Origin: JAAYYM01 sp964638005
GTDB lineage: Bacteria; Bacillota; Clostridia; Lachnospirales; Lachnospiraceae
Direction: 5' to 3'
NCBI GenBank assembly: GCA_964638005.1
Contig: CAZWXS010000003.1
Location: 44,823-108,822, forward strand
DNA: 64,000 nt
A program made the translations under genes and the position numbers. The notes under the pieces were generated by a model. The model saw only the letters and a program-made list of their open reading frames with translations, did no database searches and had not been told where the DNA came from. Of the stretch, positions 49,762-58,219 are shown one piece after another. Position 1 is the stretch's first letter, and the number at the start of each line of letters is the position of its first letter.

Positions 49762-49826
49762 TTGGAAACAGTGCAGGAATGTGATATAGTTCAACCAAAC
49801 ATTAAGATGCTTCGGTAAGATGCTTC
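49762..49826 (+). promoter_or_regulatory. Promoter and direct repeat before the O-acetylhomoserine sulfhydrylase
   Basis: TTGGAA (49762-49767), 17-base spacer, TATAGT (49785-49790). In the leader TAAGATGCTTC is repeated directly (49803-49813 and 49816-49826), 13 bp apart, ending before ribosome site aaaggagg. The repeat may bind a regulator or be a chance duplication. No S-box (SAM riboswitch) is visible. Confidence 0.55.
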
Positions 49827-49843
49827 ATCAAAGGAGGATAAAT

Positions 49844-51136
49844 ATGAGCGGTAATGCAAGAGAGACAAGTGTAGAAACAAAGTGTGTACAGGCAGGATAT
49901 ACACCAAAGAAGGGTGAGCCGAGAGAACTTCCTATATATCAGAGTACGACATTTAAGTATGATACGAGCGATGAGATGGGTCAGCTGTTTGATCTGGAGG
50001 CAGAGGGATATTTTTATACCAGGCTTCAGAACCCGACCAATGATGCAGTGGCGGCAAAAATCTGTGCATTGGAGGGCGGCGTTGCAGCGATGCTGACTTC
50101 ATCGGGGCAGGCGGCGAATTTTTATGCAGTCTTTAACATATGTGAGACAGGAGATCATTTTATCGCATCTTCGGCAATCTATGGAGGTACTTATAACTTA
50201 TTCGGTGTAACGATGAAGAAAATGGGTATCGAATGTACCTTTGTGGATCAGAATCTTCCGGCAGAAGAACTGGAAAAGTATTTCCGACCGAATACCAAGC
50301 TTGTATTTGGAGAAACGATTACGAATCCGACGGTATCGGTATTTGATTTTGAAAAGTTCTCCAAGCTTGCACATGCACACGGTGTTCCGTTGATTGTGGA
50401 TAATACCTTTGCGACACCGGTCAATTGCAGACCGTTTGAGTGGGGCGCGGATATTGTGACACATTCTACGACCAAGTACATGGACGGACATGCGGTAGGC
50501 GTCGGCGGAGCGATTGTTGACAGCGGTAATTTTGATTGGGAGCAGTATGCAGATAAGTTCCCGGGCCTTACGACACCGGATGATTCCTATCACGGGATTA
50601 CATATACGAAGAAGTTTGGTAAGGGTGCCTATATCACAAAGGCAACCGTACAGTTGATGAGAGATTTCGGTTCAATACAGTCTCCGCAGAATGCATTTTA
50701 CTTAAATGTCGGTCTGGAGTCACTGGCCGTGAGAATGAGACAGCATTGTGAAAATGCATTGAAGGTTGCAAAGTATCTTGAGCAGCATGAAAAGGTTGCA
50801 TGGGTACACTATTGTGGATTAGAAAGCGATCAGTATTACGAACTTGGTCAGAAATACTTGAAGGGTGGCTCCTGTGGCGTGCTGGCGTTTGGTGTCAAGG
50901 GCGGAAGAGAGACTTCTATTCGCTTCATGGATCACCTGAAGCTGGCGTCGATCGTAACACATGTTGCCGATGCAAAGACCTGTCTGCTGCATCCTGCAAG
51001 CCATACACATCGTCAGCTTACGGATGAGCAGCTGATCGAGGCAGGTGTTTCTCCTGATTTGATTCGTTTTTCGGTCGGCATTGAAAATGCGGACGACATT
51101 ATAGAAGATTTAAGGCAGGCGCTTGAACAGATATGA
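49844..51136 (+). CDS. O-acetylhomoserine aminocarboxypropyltransferase (sulfhydrylase)
   Basis: 430-residue PLP enzyme of the Cys/Met metabolism family, making homocysteine from O-acetylhomoserine and sulfide. Signature ETxxVQAGY-like CVQAGYTP, FYTRLQNPTNDAV, the PLP-lysine site THSTTKYMDGH and VGIENADDIIEDL near the end. The length of 430 fits the large OAH sulfhydrylase (MetY) branch rather than cystathionine lyases (~390). Start ATG 49844. The azlC start overlaps its stop by four bases, a coupling of Met synthesis with an amino-acid exporter. Confidence 0.93.
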   Translation: MSGNARETSVETKCVQAGYTPKKGEPRELPIYQSTTFKYDTSDEMGQLFDLEAEGYFYTRLQNPTNDAVAAKICALEGGVAAMLTSSGQAANFYAVFNICETGDHFIASSAIYGGTYNLFGVTMKKMGIECTFVDQNLPAEELEKYFRPNTKLVFGETITNPTVSVFDFEKFSKLAHAHGVPLIVDNTFATPVNCRPFEWGADIVTHSTTKYMDGHAVGVGGAIVDSGNFDWEQYADKFPGLTTPDDSYHGITYTKKFGKGAYITKATVQLMRDFGSIQSPQNAFYLNVGLESLAVRMRQHCENALKVAKYLEQHEKVAWVHYCGLESDQYYELGQKYLKGGSCGVLAFGVKGGRETSIRFMDHLKLASIVTHVADAKTCLLHPASHTHRQLTDEQLIEAGVSPDLIRFSVGIENADDIIEDLRQALEQI

Positions 51137-51864
51137 GACTGAAAAGAGGAATCATGGATGGCATTCCCATAGGACTGGGCTATTTGTCCGTTTCATTTGC
51201 CTTTGGTATCATGGCAGTGAATAACGGATTGACCTGGTGGGAAGCTACGCTGATTTCAATGACGAACTTAACATCGGCCGGGCAATTTGCCGGCGTTGGG
51301 ATTATGGTGAGCGGTGGCGGCCTGATAGAAATGGCTGTCACCGAGTTCATCATTAATTTGCGTTATGCATTGATGTCTGTATCTCTGTCACAAAAGGTGG
51401 ATTCGAAGTTTACAAGCCTGTATCGATGGCTGCTTGCCACCGGCAATACAGATGAGATATTCGCAGTGTCCATGGCATATGAAAAAGAGGTGAGCAGATC
51501 GTATTTTCTGGGTCTGATGATTGCTCCCTATATCGGCTGGTCATTGGGAACCCTGCTCGGGGCACTCTTTGGAGAGTCGGTTCCGGCATCTGTCGGCAAG
51601 GCATTTGGCATTGCTATTTATGGCATGTTCATTGCCATCATTGCACCGAAGGCAAAGCGAGAGAAGAGTGTACTGACGGTCGTTATCATAGCGGTGGCAC
51701 TTAGTTGTCTGTTTTATTACATTCCTTTGTTTAAGGGACTGTCAAGCGGATTTTCAATCATCATCTGCGCTGTCTGTGCGGCTCTGTTTGGGGCTGTTGT
51801 ATTTCCGGTGCGAGAGAATCAGGCGGCATCGGATTCTAAAGAAGAGGAGGCGGAGACGATATGA
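51133..51864 (+). CDS. azlC: Branched-chain amino acid exporter large subunit AzlC
   Basis: 243-residue membrane protein of the AzlC/LIV-E family. N-terminal GIMDGIPIGLGYLSVSFAFG and TSAGQFAGVGIM are the family blocks; about seven helices. With AzlD it exports branched-chain amino acids (and methionine in related BrnFE). The methionine-biosynthetic neighbour makes methionine or a related thio-amino acid a plausible substrate (inference). ATGA overlaps on both sides. Confidence 0.93.
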   Translation: MRLKRGIMDGIPIGLGYLSVSFAFGIMAVNNGLTWWEATLISMTNLTSAGQFAGVGIMVSGGGLIEMAVTEFIINLRYALMSVSLSQKVDSKFTSLYRWLLATGNTDEIFAVSMAYEKEVSRSYFLGLMIAPYIGWSLGTLLGALFGESVPASVGKAFGIAIYGMFIAIIAPKAKREKSVLTVVIIAVALSCLFYYIPLFKGLSSGFSIIICAVCAALFGAVVFPVRENQAASDSKEEEAETI

Positions 51865-52193
51865 ATACAGCGATTTTTCAAGGCAGTTCTTATTGGGCAT
51901 ATCTCTTTGTGATGGTACTCGTGACCTATCTGGTACGTGCAGTGCCGCTTGTTTTGGTGAAGAAAAAGGTTACAAATATTTATGTAAAATCATTTTTGGC
52001 ATATATTCCTTATTCGGTCCTTGCGACCATGACGTTTCCTGCTATCATCTATTCTACGAATTATCTTGTTTCGGCGATTATCGGACTGGCTGTGGCATGT
52101 ATCATGGCCTTTTGCGATAAGGGTCTTGTCAAGGTGGCGGTCGGAGCGACCCTCACCGTGATTCTTGCGGAATTTCTCATAGGATTATTCTGA
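51861..52193 (+). CDS. azlD: Branched-chain amino acid exporter small subunit AzlD
   Basis: 110-residue membrane partner of AzlC with about four helices and typical TYLVRAVPLVL. Overlaps azlC by four bases. About 112 bases to feoA follow, without a clear terminator. Confidence 0.92.
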   Translation: MNTAIFQGSSYWAYLFVMVLVTYLVRAVPLVLVKKKVTNIYVKSFLAYIPYSVLATMTFPAIIYSTNYLVSAIIGLAVACIMAFCDKGLVKVAVGATLTVILAEFLIGLF

Positions 52194-52305
52194 TACTTTT
52201 TTCCTTGTAAAATGTCGAGCAATGTATTATCCTAATAGTGAGTTAGCAAAGTCGAACCGAAAGAATGTTTGACTAACTGTAAAATACAAAAGGGGAGAAC
52301 ATCGT

Positions 52306-52536
52306 ATGACATTAAATGAAATACCGATCGGAAAGAGCGGCATCATTACGTCTGTAGGAGGAGAGGGTGCTCTGAGACTTAGATTGTTGGACATGGGATT
52401 GATTCCGAAGACAAAGGTGACGGTGCAGAAGATAGCACCGCTTGGCGATCCGATTGAAATCATGATCAGAGGATATGAATTGACGATCCGTATAGCGGAT
52501 GCACAAATGATTGAAGTGGAGGGCAGTGATTTATGA
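52306..52536 (+). CDS. feoA: FeoA, ferrous iron transport accessory protein
   Basis: 76-residue SH3-like protein (IPIGKSGIITSVGGEG, then LRLLDMGLIPKTKVTV and IEIMIRGYELTIR), needed for FeoB activity in the cytoplasm. Overlaps feoB by four bases (ATGA). Ribosome site aaaagggga. Upstream gap 52194-52305 holds AGTTAG...CTAACT-type inverted sequence that may bind a metal regulator, but no DtxR/Fur box is convincing. Confidence 0.93.
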   Translation: MTLNEIPIGKSGIITSVGGEGALRLRLLDMGLIPKTKVTVQKIAPLGDPIEIMIRGYELTIRIADAQMIEVEGSDL

Positions 52537-54536
52537 TATTTGCACTTGCAGGAAATCAAAATTGCGGTAAAACGACGTTGTTTAATGCCCTGACAGGATC
52601 CAATCAACATGCAGGTAATTTTCCGGGAGTTACCGTGGATCAAAAGGTAGGAGAGATGAAGCTTGCCAAGGACTGTTCTGTGGTCGATCTGCCCGGTATC
52701 TATTCTATACGTCCTTATTCGACGGAAGAGATCGTGACCAGAGATTTCATTTTAAATGAAAAGCCTGATGGTATCATCAACATTGTGGATGCCACCAATA
52801 TCGAAAGAAATCTGTATCTGACATTACAACTTCTGGAATTACATATCCCTATGGTATTAGCATTGAATATGATGGATGAGGTACGAGGCAACGGCGGAAC
52901 GATCAACATTCCCAAAATGTCGGAGGCACTCGGTATTCCTGTAGTTCCAATCAGTGCGGTGAAAAATGAGGGTATTTCAGAACTGGTTACACAGATTACG
53001 ACCGTTGCGAAAAAGAAGATTTATCCGATGGTTACGGACTTCTGTAAGCCGGGACCGATCCATAGATGTATTCATGCGGTTTCGCATCTGATTGAAGACC
53101 ATGCACAGAACTACGAGATATCTGCAAGGTTTGCTGCAACCAAGCTGATTGAAGGCGATACTTCCTTTGCACAGAAGCTTGGACTTGTACAGAACGAGCT
53201 GGAAATGATCGAGCATGCGGTTACGGAGATGGAACATGAATACGGTATGGACAGAAATGCGGCACTTGCGGATATGCGTTACAGTTTTATTGAGGCTGTA
53301 TGCAGCGATTCGGTTGTGAAATGTCATGAGAGCCGTGAACATAAGCGCAGCGTCAGAATTGATAATATATTGACCAACAAATATATGGCACTGCCTTTGT
53401 TTTTTATCATCATGATTGTTATCTTCTGGTTGACATTCGGTGTAATCGGAAACTTTCTCTCGGATTTGCTGGCTATGGGCATCGATGCTCTGACGACGAT
53501 TGTGGATGTGGGTCTGACGGCTTACGGAATCAATCCGGTCGTGCACAGCCTGGTGGTTGATGGTATCTTTGTCGGGGTCGGAAGTGTGCTTTCCTTCCTG
53601 CCGATCATTGTTGTCCTGTTTTTCTTCCTGTCGATTTTGGAAGATACGGGATATATGGCAAGGGTTGCATTTGTAATGGATAAGCTGCTTCGTAAGATTG
53701 GATTGTCCGGCAGGAGCTTTGTACCAATGATTATCGGCTTTGGCTGTTCGGTGCCTGCGATTATGGCAACCAGAACGTTATCGTCAGAGCGGGATCGTAA
53801 GATGACTATTTTGTTGACGCCTTATATGAGCTGTTCTGCGAAGATTCCGATTTATGCGGTATTCTGTGCAGCTTTCTTTCCAAAATATGCGGCACTTGTT
53901 ATGACAGGACTTTATCTGTTCGGTATGGTGGTTGGCATATTGGTTGCGTTGATTTTAAATAAGACCGCATTTACGGGACAGCCGGTGCCTTTTGTTATGG
54001 AACTGCCGAATTATCGTTTGCCGTCGGTTAAGAGTGTATGTCTGCTGATGTGGGATAAGGCAAAGGACTTTTTGCAGAGGGCGTTTACGATTATTTTCAT
54101 TGCGACGATCATTATCTGGTTTCTGGGGGCGTTTGATACGAGAATCAATTTCGTTCCGGATGGAGCTGACAGCCTGCTTGCTGCAATCGGCCAGTGGATT
54201 GCGCCTATCTTTGCTCCGCTTGGAATCGGGGATTGGAAGATTACCACATCGCTGCTCTCGGGACTCATTGCCAAGGAGGCAGTGGTCAGTACGATGGGAG
54301 TATTGATCGGAACGACTGCGGATGGATTGACGACTTCGCTTGGCAGTTTGTTTACTCCGCTGACAGCGGCAGCCTTTTTGATTTTTACGCTGTTGTACAC
54401 ACCTTGTGTTGCGGCGATTGCGACCATTCGGAGAGAACTGGGCTCGACAGTCCAGACGATAGGGGTGATTCTGGCACAGTGCGGTGTTGCATGGATATGC
54501 GCGTTTCTGGTGTATCGAATCGGAAGTTTGTTCTGA
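52533..54536 (+). CDS. feoB: Ferrous iron transporter FeoB
   Basis: 667-residue Fe2+ transporter. N-terminal G domain (1-~165): G1 GNQNCGKT (7-14), G3 DLPG, G4 NMMD; a GDI-like helical spacer (about 170-285); then a polytopic membrane domain with two Gate regions (GFGCSVPAIMATRTL and KEAVVSTMGVL). Complete. Followed 16 bases later by the FeoB-associated Cys-rich protein. Confidence 0.97.
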   Translation: MIFALAGNQNCGKTTLFNALTGSNQHAGNFPGVTVDQKVGEMKLAKDCSVVDLPGIYSIRPYSTEEIVTRDFILNEKPDGIINIVDATNIERNLYLTLQLLELHIPMVLALNMMDEVRGNGGTINIPKMSEALGIPVVPISAVKNEGISELVTQITTVAKKKIYPMVTDFCKPGPIHRCIHAVSHLIEDHAQNYEISARFAATKLIEGDTSFAQKLGLVQNELEMIEHAVTEMEHEYGMDRNAALADMRYSFIEAVCSDSVVKCHESREHKRSVRIDNILTNKYMALPLFFIIMIVIFWLTFGVIGNFLSDLLAMGIDALTTIVDVGLTAYGINPVVHSLVVDGIFVGVGSVLSFLPIIVVLFFFLSILEDTGYMARVAFVMDKLLRKIGLSGRSFVPMIIGFGCSVPAIMATRTLSSERDRKMTILLTPYMSCSAKIPIYAVFCAAFFPKYAALVMTGLYLFGMVVGILVALILNKTAFTGQPVPFVMELPNYRLPSVKSVCLLMWDKAKDFLQRAFTIIFIATIIIWFLGAFDTRINFVPDGADSLLAAIGQWIAPIFAPLGIGDWKITTSLLSGLIAKEAVVSTMGVLIGTTADGLTTSLGSLFTPLTAAAFLIFTLLYTPCVAAIATIRRELGSTVQTIGVILAQCGVAWICAFLVYRIGSLF

Positions 54537-54552
54537 GAGACGGAGGCATTTT

Positions 54553-54702
54553 ATGAATGGGCTGAGTTGGATCGTGTTGGGACTGGTCGCATTGGGTGTT
54601 GTGTGTGCGGTTGGGTTTTTGTATAGACATAAGGGGGCAGGGTGCTCGGGGGATTGTGCGGGATGTGATAGGCGAAAGAATTGTGATGAGAAGGTGGAGT
54701 GA
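54553..54702 (+). CDS. FeoB-associated Cys-rich membrane protein
   Basis: 49 residues from ATG 54553. One membrane helix (6-23) and a short cytoplasmic tail with C31-x3-C35-x2-C38-x5-C44. It matches the small FeoB-associated Cys-rich family, thought to deliver or receive iron at FeoB. The same cysteine spacing appears on the RnfE tail (18931-18972). Ribosome site cggagg. A structured repeat begins 18 bases after the stop. Confidence 0.9.
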   Translation: MNGLSWIVLGLVALGVVCAVGFLYRHKGAGCSGDCAGCDRRKNCDEKVE

Positions 54703-54719
54703 GGCGATGAAGGGCTTCA

Positions 54720-54865
54720 CAGTGACACATGCACATTCGCAGACTCGGAGAGCCTGCTTCATCGCATAGGCTCCGCCTATACGATGAAAAATAGAAGAGT
54801 GGGTGGGTCTGCGAGTGAACTCGCGGACCCACCCATTCTTCTATTTTTTTGTGCATGTGTCACTG
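54720..54865 (+). repeat. Structured ~150-bp intergenic repeat, copy B
   Basis: Ends form a perfect 16-bp inverted repeat: CAGTGACACATGCACA (54720-54735) and its complement (54850-54865). Inside are TTCATCG-type hairpin 54758-54788 (ATAGGC/GCCTAT core) and a 29-bp hairpin 54787-54846. Conserved blocks shared with copy A (6738-6889, opposite strand) are ACATGCACATTCGCAGAC (54727-54744), CTGCTTCA (54754-54761), CGCCTATACGAT (54774-54785) and GTGCATGT at the end. Lies between feoB-associated gene and tRNA-Thr. No coding frame. Confidence 0.75.
54787..54850 (+). terminator. 29-bp stem hairpin with T-run inside repeat copy B
   Basis: Arms 54787-54815 and 54818-54846 pair over 29 bp with two G-U wobbles and a 2-base loop; T's run to 54850. 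It should end the feo transcript on the + strand. It also lies downstream of tRNA-Thr on the minus strand, where an A-rich start gives it a short T tail. Confidence 0.8.
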
Positions 54866-54875
54866 TTATTGCGAA

Positions 54876-54948
54876 AGCTGAAAATGAGACTCGAACTCAC
54901 GACCCCTTCATTACGAGTGAAGTGCTCTACCGACTGAGCTATTTCAGC
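54876..54948 (-). tRNA. tRNA-Thr (anticodon CGT)
   Basis: 73 nt on the minus strand. Acceptor GCTGAAA pairs with TTTCAGC; D-arm GCTCAGTCGGTAGAGC; anticodon stem CTTCA/TGAAG with loop CTCGTAA, anticodon CGT; T-arm GTGAG-TTCGAGT-CTCAT. The 3' CCA is not encoded. It reads ACG threonine codons. Confidence 0.95.
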
Positions 54949-55065
54949 ACCTTGGACTACCTTTGATATTATATTAGATTTGTATCTATTTTGCAACCTG
55001 AAAATTTAAGTATTTTTCTTTGGAACAAACTATGGATTGTTTATGCGGAACTTTGAAATAGGGGT

Positions 55066-55142
55066 GTCGGAATTTTTGGATTGAGAAGTTGTCGGAATTT
55101 CCTGATTGAGTAATTGCAATTATATAAAAAGTTTGATAAAAT
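55066..55142 (+). promoter_or_regulatory. Promoter with upstream direct repeats for the PAS-GAF-EAL gene
   Basis: GTCGGAATTT-N3-GATTGAG occurs at 55066-55085 and 55091-55110 (25 bp apart). TTGCAA follows at 55114-55119, then a 17-base spacer and TAAAAT (55137-55142) with an extended TGa. The repeats end three bases before the -35, where an activator would bind. Confidence 0.65.
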
Positions 55143-55213
55143 ATAAGAAATGTTTTGCAAATCATAAACAGCCATAGAAAGTGTCAGTACAACATTGAGC
55201 GTGAGGAAACAAT

Positions 55214-57967
55214 ATGAATGAAATGAGCAGCATAAATGAGAGAATGAATTTTGAGCATGAGAAACGATTGAAGGATTTGATTCCGCGGGATCTGATTGCT
55301 GCTTCTATCGTGAATCTGACAAAGGACGAGGTAGAGAGTGTTGTTGCACATGAATTGACAGATGAATATGTGGCAAATGTTAAGACATTTGAGGAATTGT
55401 CTGTCTATACCTTGGATGTTATATTGACGGATGACGAACGCGTCAAATATCAGGAACTGACGAGTAGGGATTACTGCTTGAATGCATATCGGGAAGGCAA
55501 GAACACGATTTCTTTTGACTACAGGATCAGAAAGAAAGACGGTAAGATCAAATGGGTATCCGAGATGCGAAATCTTCTGCGCAATCCTGATACCGGAGAT
55601 ATTTATTTCTTTGGATATATCAGTGATGCGGATGCACGTAAGAAGAGAGAACTTGCCTATCCGGAACGTATAGAATATGACGAATATACAGGATTATATA
55701 AGGATACAACGGCAGAAGGCATGATCAATATGCTGTTAAAGGAGCCAAGGTCAAAGAACCGGGTGAGTGCCTATTTGAATTGTGTTATGGTGGATTATGA
55801 CAAGATCAAGGTACGCTATGGCACCATGAATTCTCACAAAATATTGTCCGAGTTGGGACGTATCGTAAGGCTGTATCTGGAAGACAACTTCGTGATTTCA
55901 TATCGCGGAGCGGGTATGATGACTGTGTATGTGACAGAGGCGAAGGACAGACAGGAAGTTATGGATGGCGTTGAACGTCTGATCGGACTGCTGCGCCTGC
56001 GTTACTTGTTTCCGTATGAGGATATGATGTTAAGTTATCGTATCAATCTGGTCTTTTGTGAGGAAGATGATGATACATATGGCAAACTGGATGAAAAAGC
56101 AAAATACATAGACCGGTCCGTAGATATGCAGGACAGACAGATATGTGAAATTTATAAGAGCAAATCGGTGGAATATCTGGACAATTACAGAAACAATCAT
56201 GAGTTCATGCAGCAGCTGTCCGAGTGTGGCGAGCATACGGCATTGTTCATACTGAAAGCGACCGCGGCGCTGGTATCTGCCGATACGTTGAAGGAAGCAA
56301 TCGACGGGGTTCTGAAGATGCTGTGTGACTATTATGGAGCAGATCGCTCTCAGGTCTATGAAATGGGAAATGATCTATGCAGTTTCAATGGCATTTATGA
56401 CTATTGTATGGAGGGAGTTCCGTCGGTTATAGATGACATATGCAAGACCAGGATTGAAAATGCACCCTCATTTTTGCGGGCATTTGAGACAAAACAGACA
56501 TTGGTACTGAACAATTTGGCAGATACGGAATTGGAAAGCGATTCGGAAAGTGATTTCCTAAAAGATCATAACATCAAGTCATTATATATGGCACCGTTCA
56601 ATGTGAAGGGCAGAATGAAGGGCTTTGTCGGTGTGGATAATGTATCTGCGCATTTGGGGGAGGTACTTTTCCTGAATGCCATGGCTTATTTTATTCCGAA
56701 TGAAATTGTCAAACGCAGACTGATGACAGAGCAGGATTATGCCAGACATTATGACATGCTGACGGAACTGGAGAACCGAAACAGTTATCAGAAATATGTC
56801 AATGCAGTGAAACAAGAGACTTTTTCTACTTTCGGTGTCGTATCTGTCGATATCAACGGACTTAAGGACATCAATACGCATCTTGGCAGCAAGTACGGAG
56901 ACGGCAGTGTGCGTTTTGTAGCAGATATGCTGCGTAAATATTTTGGTGACAGTAAATTGTACCGATTGGGCGGCGGCCTGTTTCTTGCTTTGTGTGCGGA
57001 CTATGCACAGGATACATTTGAGGATACGGTTCGGGAATTCAAGAGAGCTGTATCAATGAATGAGGAAATATCAATTTCCATCGGACAATGTTGGGCAAGC
57101 TATGACATTGACATAGAGAAGATGGTCGGAAATGCAGAAGATTTGATGTTGATTGCCAAGCAGGAATATTACCAGAGGGAAGAGCAGTCCAACAGGTTCT
57201 TCAGAAATAAGCTGCAGCAGGAATTGAAGCAGACCATACTAAACGGCGAATTTGTGATGTATCTGCAGCCGAAGGCAGATATTGCAACTAAGAGGATCAA
57301 CGGAGCAGAGGCACTTGTCAGAAGGATACATCCGCGCTATGGATTGATTCCGCCGAACAAATTCATCCCGATTCTTGAGAAGGAAAATTTGATTCGGTAT
57401 ATTGATATCTTTATGTTTGAAGAGGTGTTGAAGACGCTGACAAAATGGCTCGAGGAGGGAAAGACGGTATTTCCTATTTCCTTGAATTTTTCAAGAGCGA
57501 CCATGCTGGAGCCGGATATCATCAACAGTATGGAGCGGGTACATGAGCGGTACAACGTACCGCATGACCTGATCGAAATAGAGATTACAGAAACGCTCGG
57601 CAATATGGAGCGTGCAACCATCGAGGCAATCGGATGCAAGATCGTGAAGAACGGATACCGTCTGTCTTTGGATGATTTTGGTGCCAGCTTCTCAAATCTG
57701 TCTATTTTGAATACGATGCAGTTTGATGTGTTGAAGTTGGATAAGAGTATCATCAATAATATCGTGACTGCGAATAAGAGCCGTATCATTATCAAAAAGG
57801 TGTTGGAACTGTGCAATGAGCTTGGAATCGAGAGCATTGCAGAGGGCGTTGAAACTGAGGAACAGTTTGAAATATTGAAGAAGATGGGATGTGCTCAGGC
57901 ACAGGGGTATCTCTTTAACAAACCGATTCCGGTGGCGGACTTTGAGGAAAAATATCTGAAAGACTGA
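55214..57967 (+). CDS. Multidomain c-di-GMP phosphodiesterase (PAS, two degenerate GGDEF, GAF, EAL)
   Basis: 917 residues: PAS-like (about 45-140), degenerate GGDEF 1 (155-290, RGAGMM at 230-236 in place of GGDEF), GAF-like (345-495), degenerate GGDEF 2 (510-650, RLGGGLFLAL, so GGGLF) and EAL (665-915). The EAL motifs look active: E699-A-L701-VR, N758, E791 in EITET, DDFG 820-823, K844 and E880 in EGVET. It should hydrolyse c-di-GMP, with the GGDEF-like parts as regulatory folds. Cytoplasmic, no membrane helix. Followed by a terminator. Confidence 0.88.
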   Translation: MNEMSSINERMNFEHEKRLKDLIPRDLIAASIVNLTKDEVESVVAHELTDEYVANVKTFEELSVYTLDVILTDDERVKYQELTSRDYCLNAYREGKNTISFDYRIRKKDGKIKWVSEMRNLLRNPDTGDIYFFGYISDADARKKRELAYPERIEYDEYTGLYKDTTAEGMINMLLKEPRSKNRVSAYLNCVMVDYDKIKVRYGTMNSHKILSELGRIVRLYLEDNFVISYRGAGMMTVYVTEAKDRQEVMDGVERLIGLLRLRYLFPYEDMMLSYRINLVFCEEDDDTYGKLDEKAKYIDRSVDMQDRQICEIYKSKSVEYLDNYRNNHEFMQQLSECGEHTALFILKATAALVSADTLKEAIDGVLKMLCDYYGADRSQVYEMGNDLCSFNGIYDYCMEGVPSVIDDICKTRIENAPSFLRAFETKQTLVLNNLADTELESDSESDFLKDHNIKSLYMAPFNVKGRMKGFVGVDNVSAHLGEVLFLNAMAYFIPNEIVKRRLMTEQDYARHYDMLTELENRNSYQKYVNAVKQETFSTFGVVSVDINGLKDINTHLGSKYGDGSVRFVADMLRKYFGDSKLYRLGGGLFLALCADYAQDTFEDTVREFKRAVSMNEEISISIGQCWASYDIDIEKMVGNAEDLMLIAKQEYYQREEQSNRFFRNKLQQELKQTILNGEFVMYLQPKADIATKRINGAEALVRRIHPRYGLIPPNKFIPILEKENLIRYIDIFMFEEVLKTLTKWLEEGKTVFPISLNFSRATMLEPDIINSMERVHERYNVPHDLIEIEITETLGNMERATIEAIGCKIVKNGYRLSLDDFGASFSNLSILNTMQFDVLKLDKSIINNIVTANKSRIIIKKVLELCNELGIESIAEGVETEEQFEILKKMGCAQAQGYLFNKPIPVADFEEKYLKD

Positions 57968-58035
57968 GAAAGAAATATCGGAGAGGAAAATGTAATCCGT
58001 AAAAATCAGATTGGAAAATACAGTCTGTAAAAAAC

Positions 58036-58080
58036 AAAGCAGCATGAAGGAATCACATTCCATTCATTCTGCTTTATTTT
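58036..58080 (+). terminator. Terminator after the PAS-GAF-EAL gene
   Basis: AAAGCAG-c-ATGAAGGAAT (58036-58053) pairs with ATTCCATTCAT-t-CTGCTTT (58057-58075) with one mismatch and one bulge; then ATTTTT. Confidence 0.8.
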
Positions 58081-58139
58081 TGTGCTGTTTTGTTTCAGCA
58101 TTGCGTCAATGTTTTGTTCTGTTATTGTGCACATTTTCA

Positions 58140-58168
58140 TTGAAATCCACTCTGAGATATGATAAAAT
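58140..58168 (+). promoter_or_regulatory. Promoter of argH
   Basis: TTGAAA (58140-58145), 17-base spacer, TAAAAT (58163-58168) with extended TGa (58160-58162). No arginine repressor box is evident. Confidence 0.75.
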
Positions 58169-58219
58169 CAAATTTAGTTTTAATTTATCGAAAGTAAGCG
58201 ATTGGATGGAGGTTGTGAC

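Noticed and set aside
52194..52305. Fur or DtxR box before feoA
   Set aside because: There are short TTAG/CTAA inverted segments, but none matches a full box; too weak to call.
54703..54875. Small coding gene between feoB-associated and tRNA-Thr
   Set aside because: Frames here read through palindromic arms of the structured repeat; no conserved protein.
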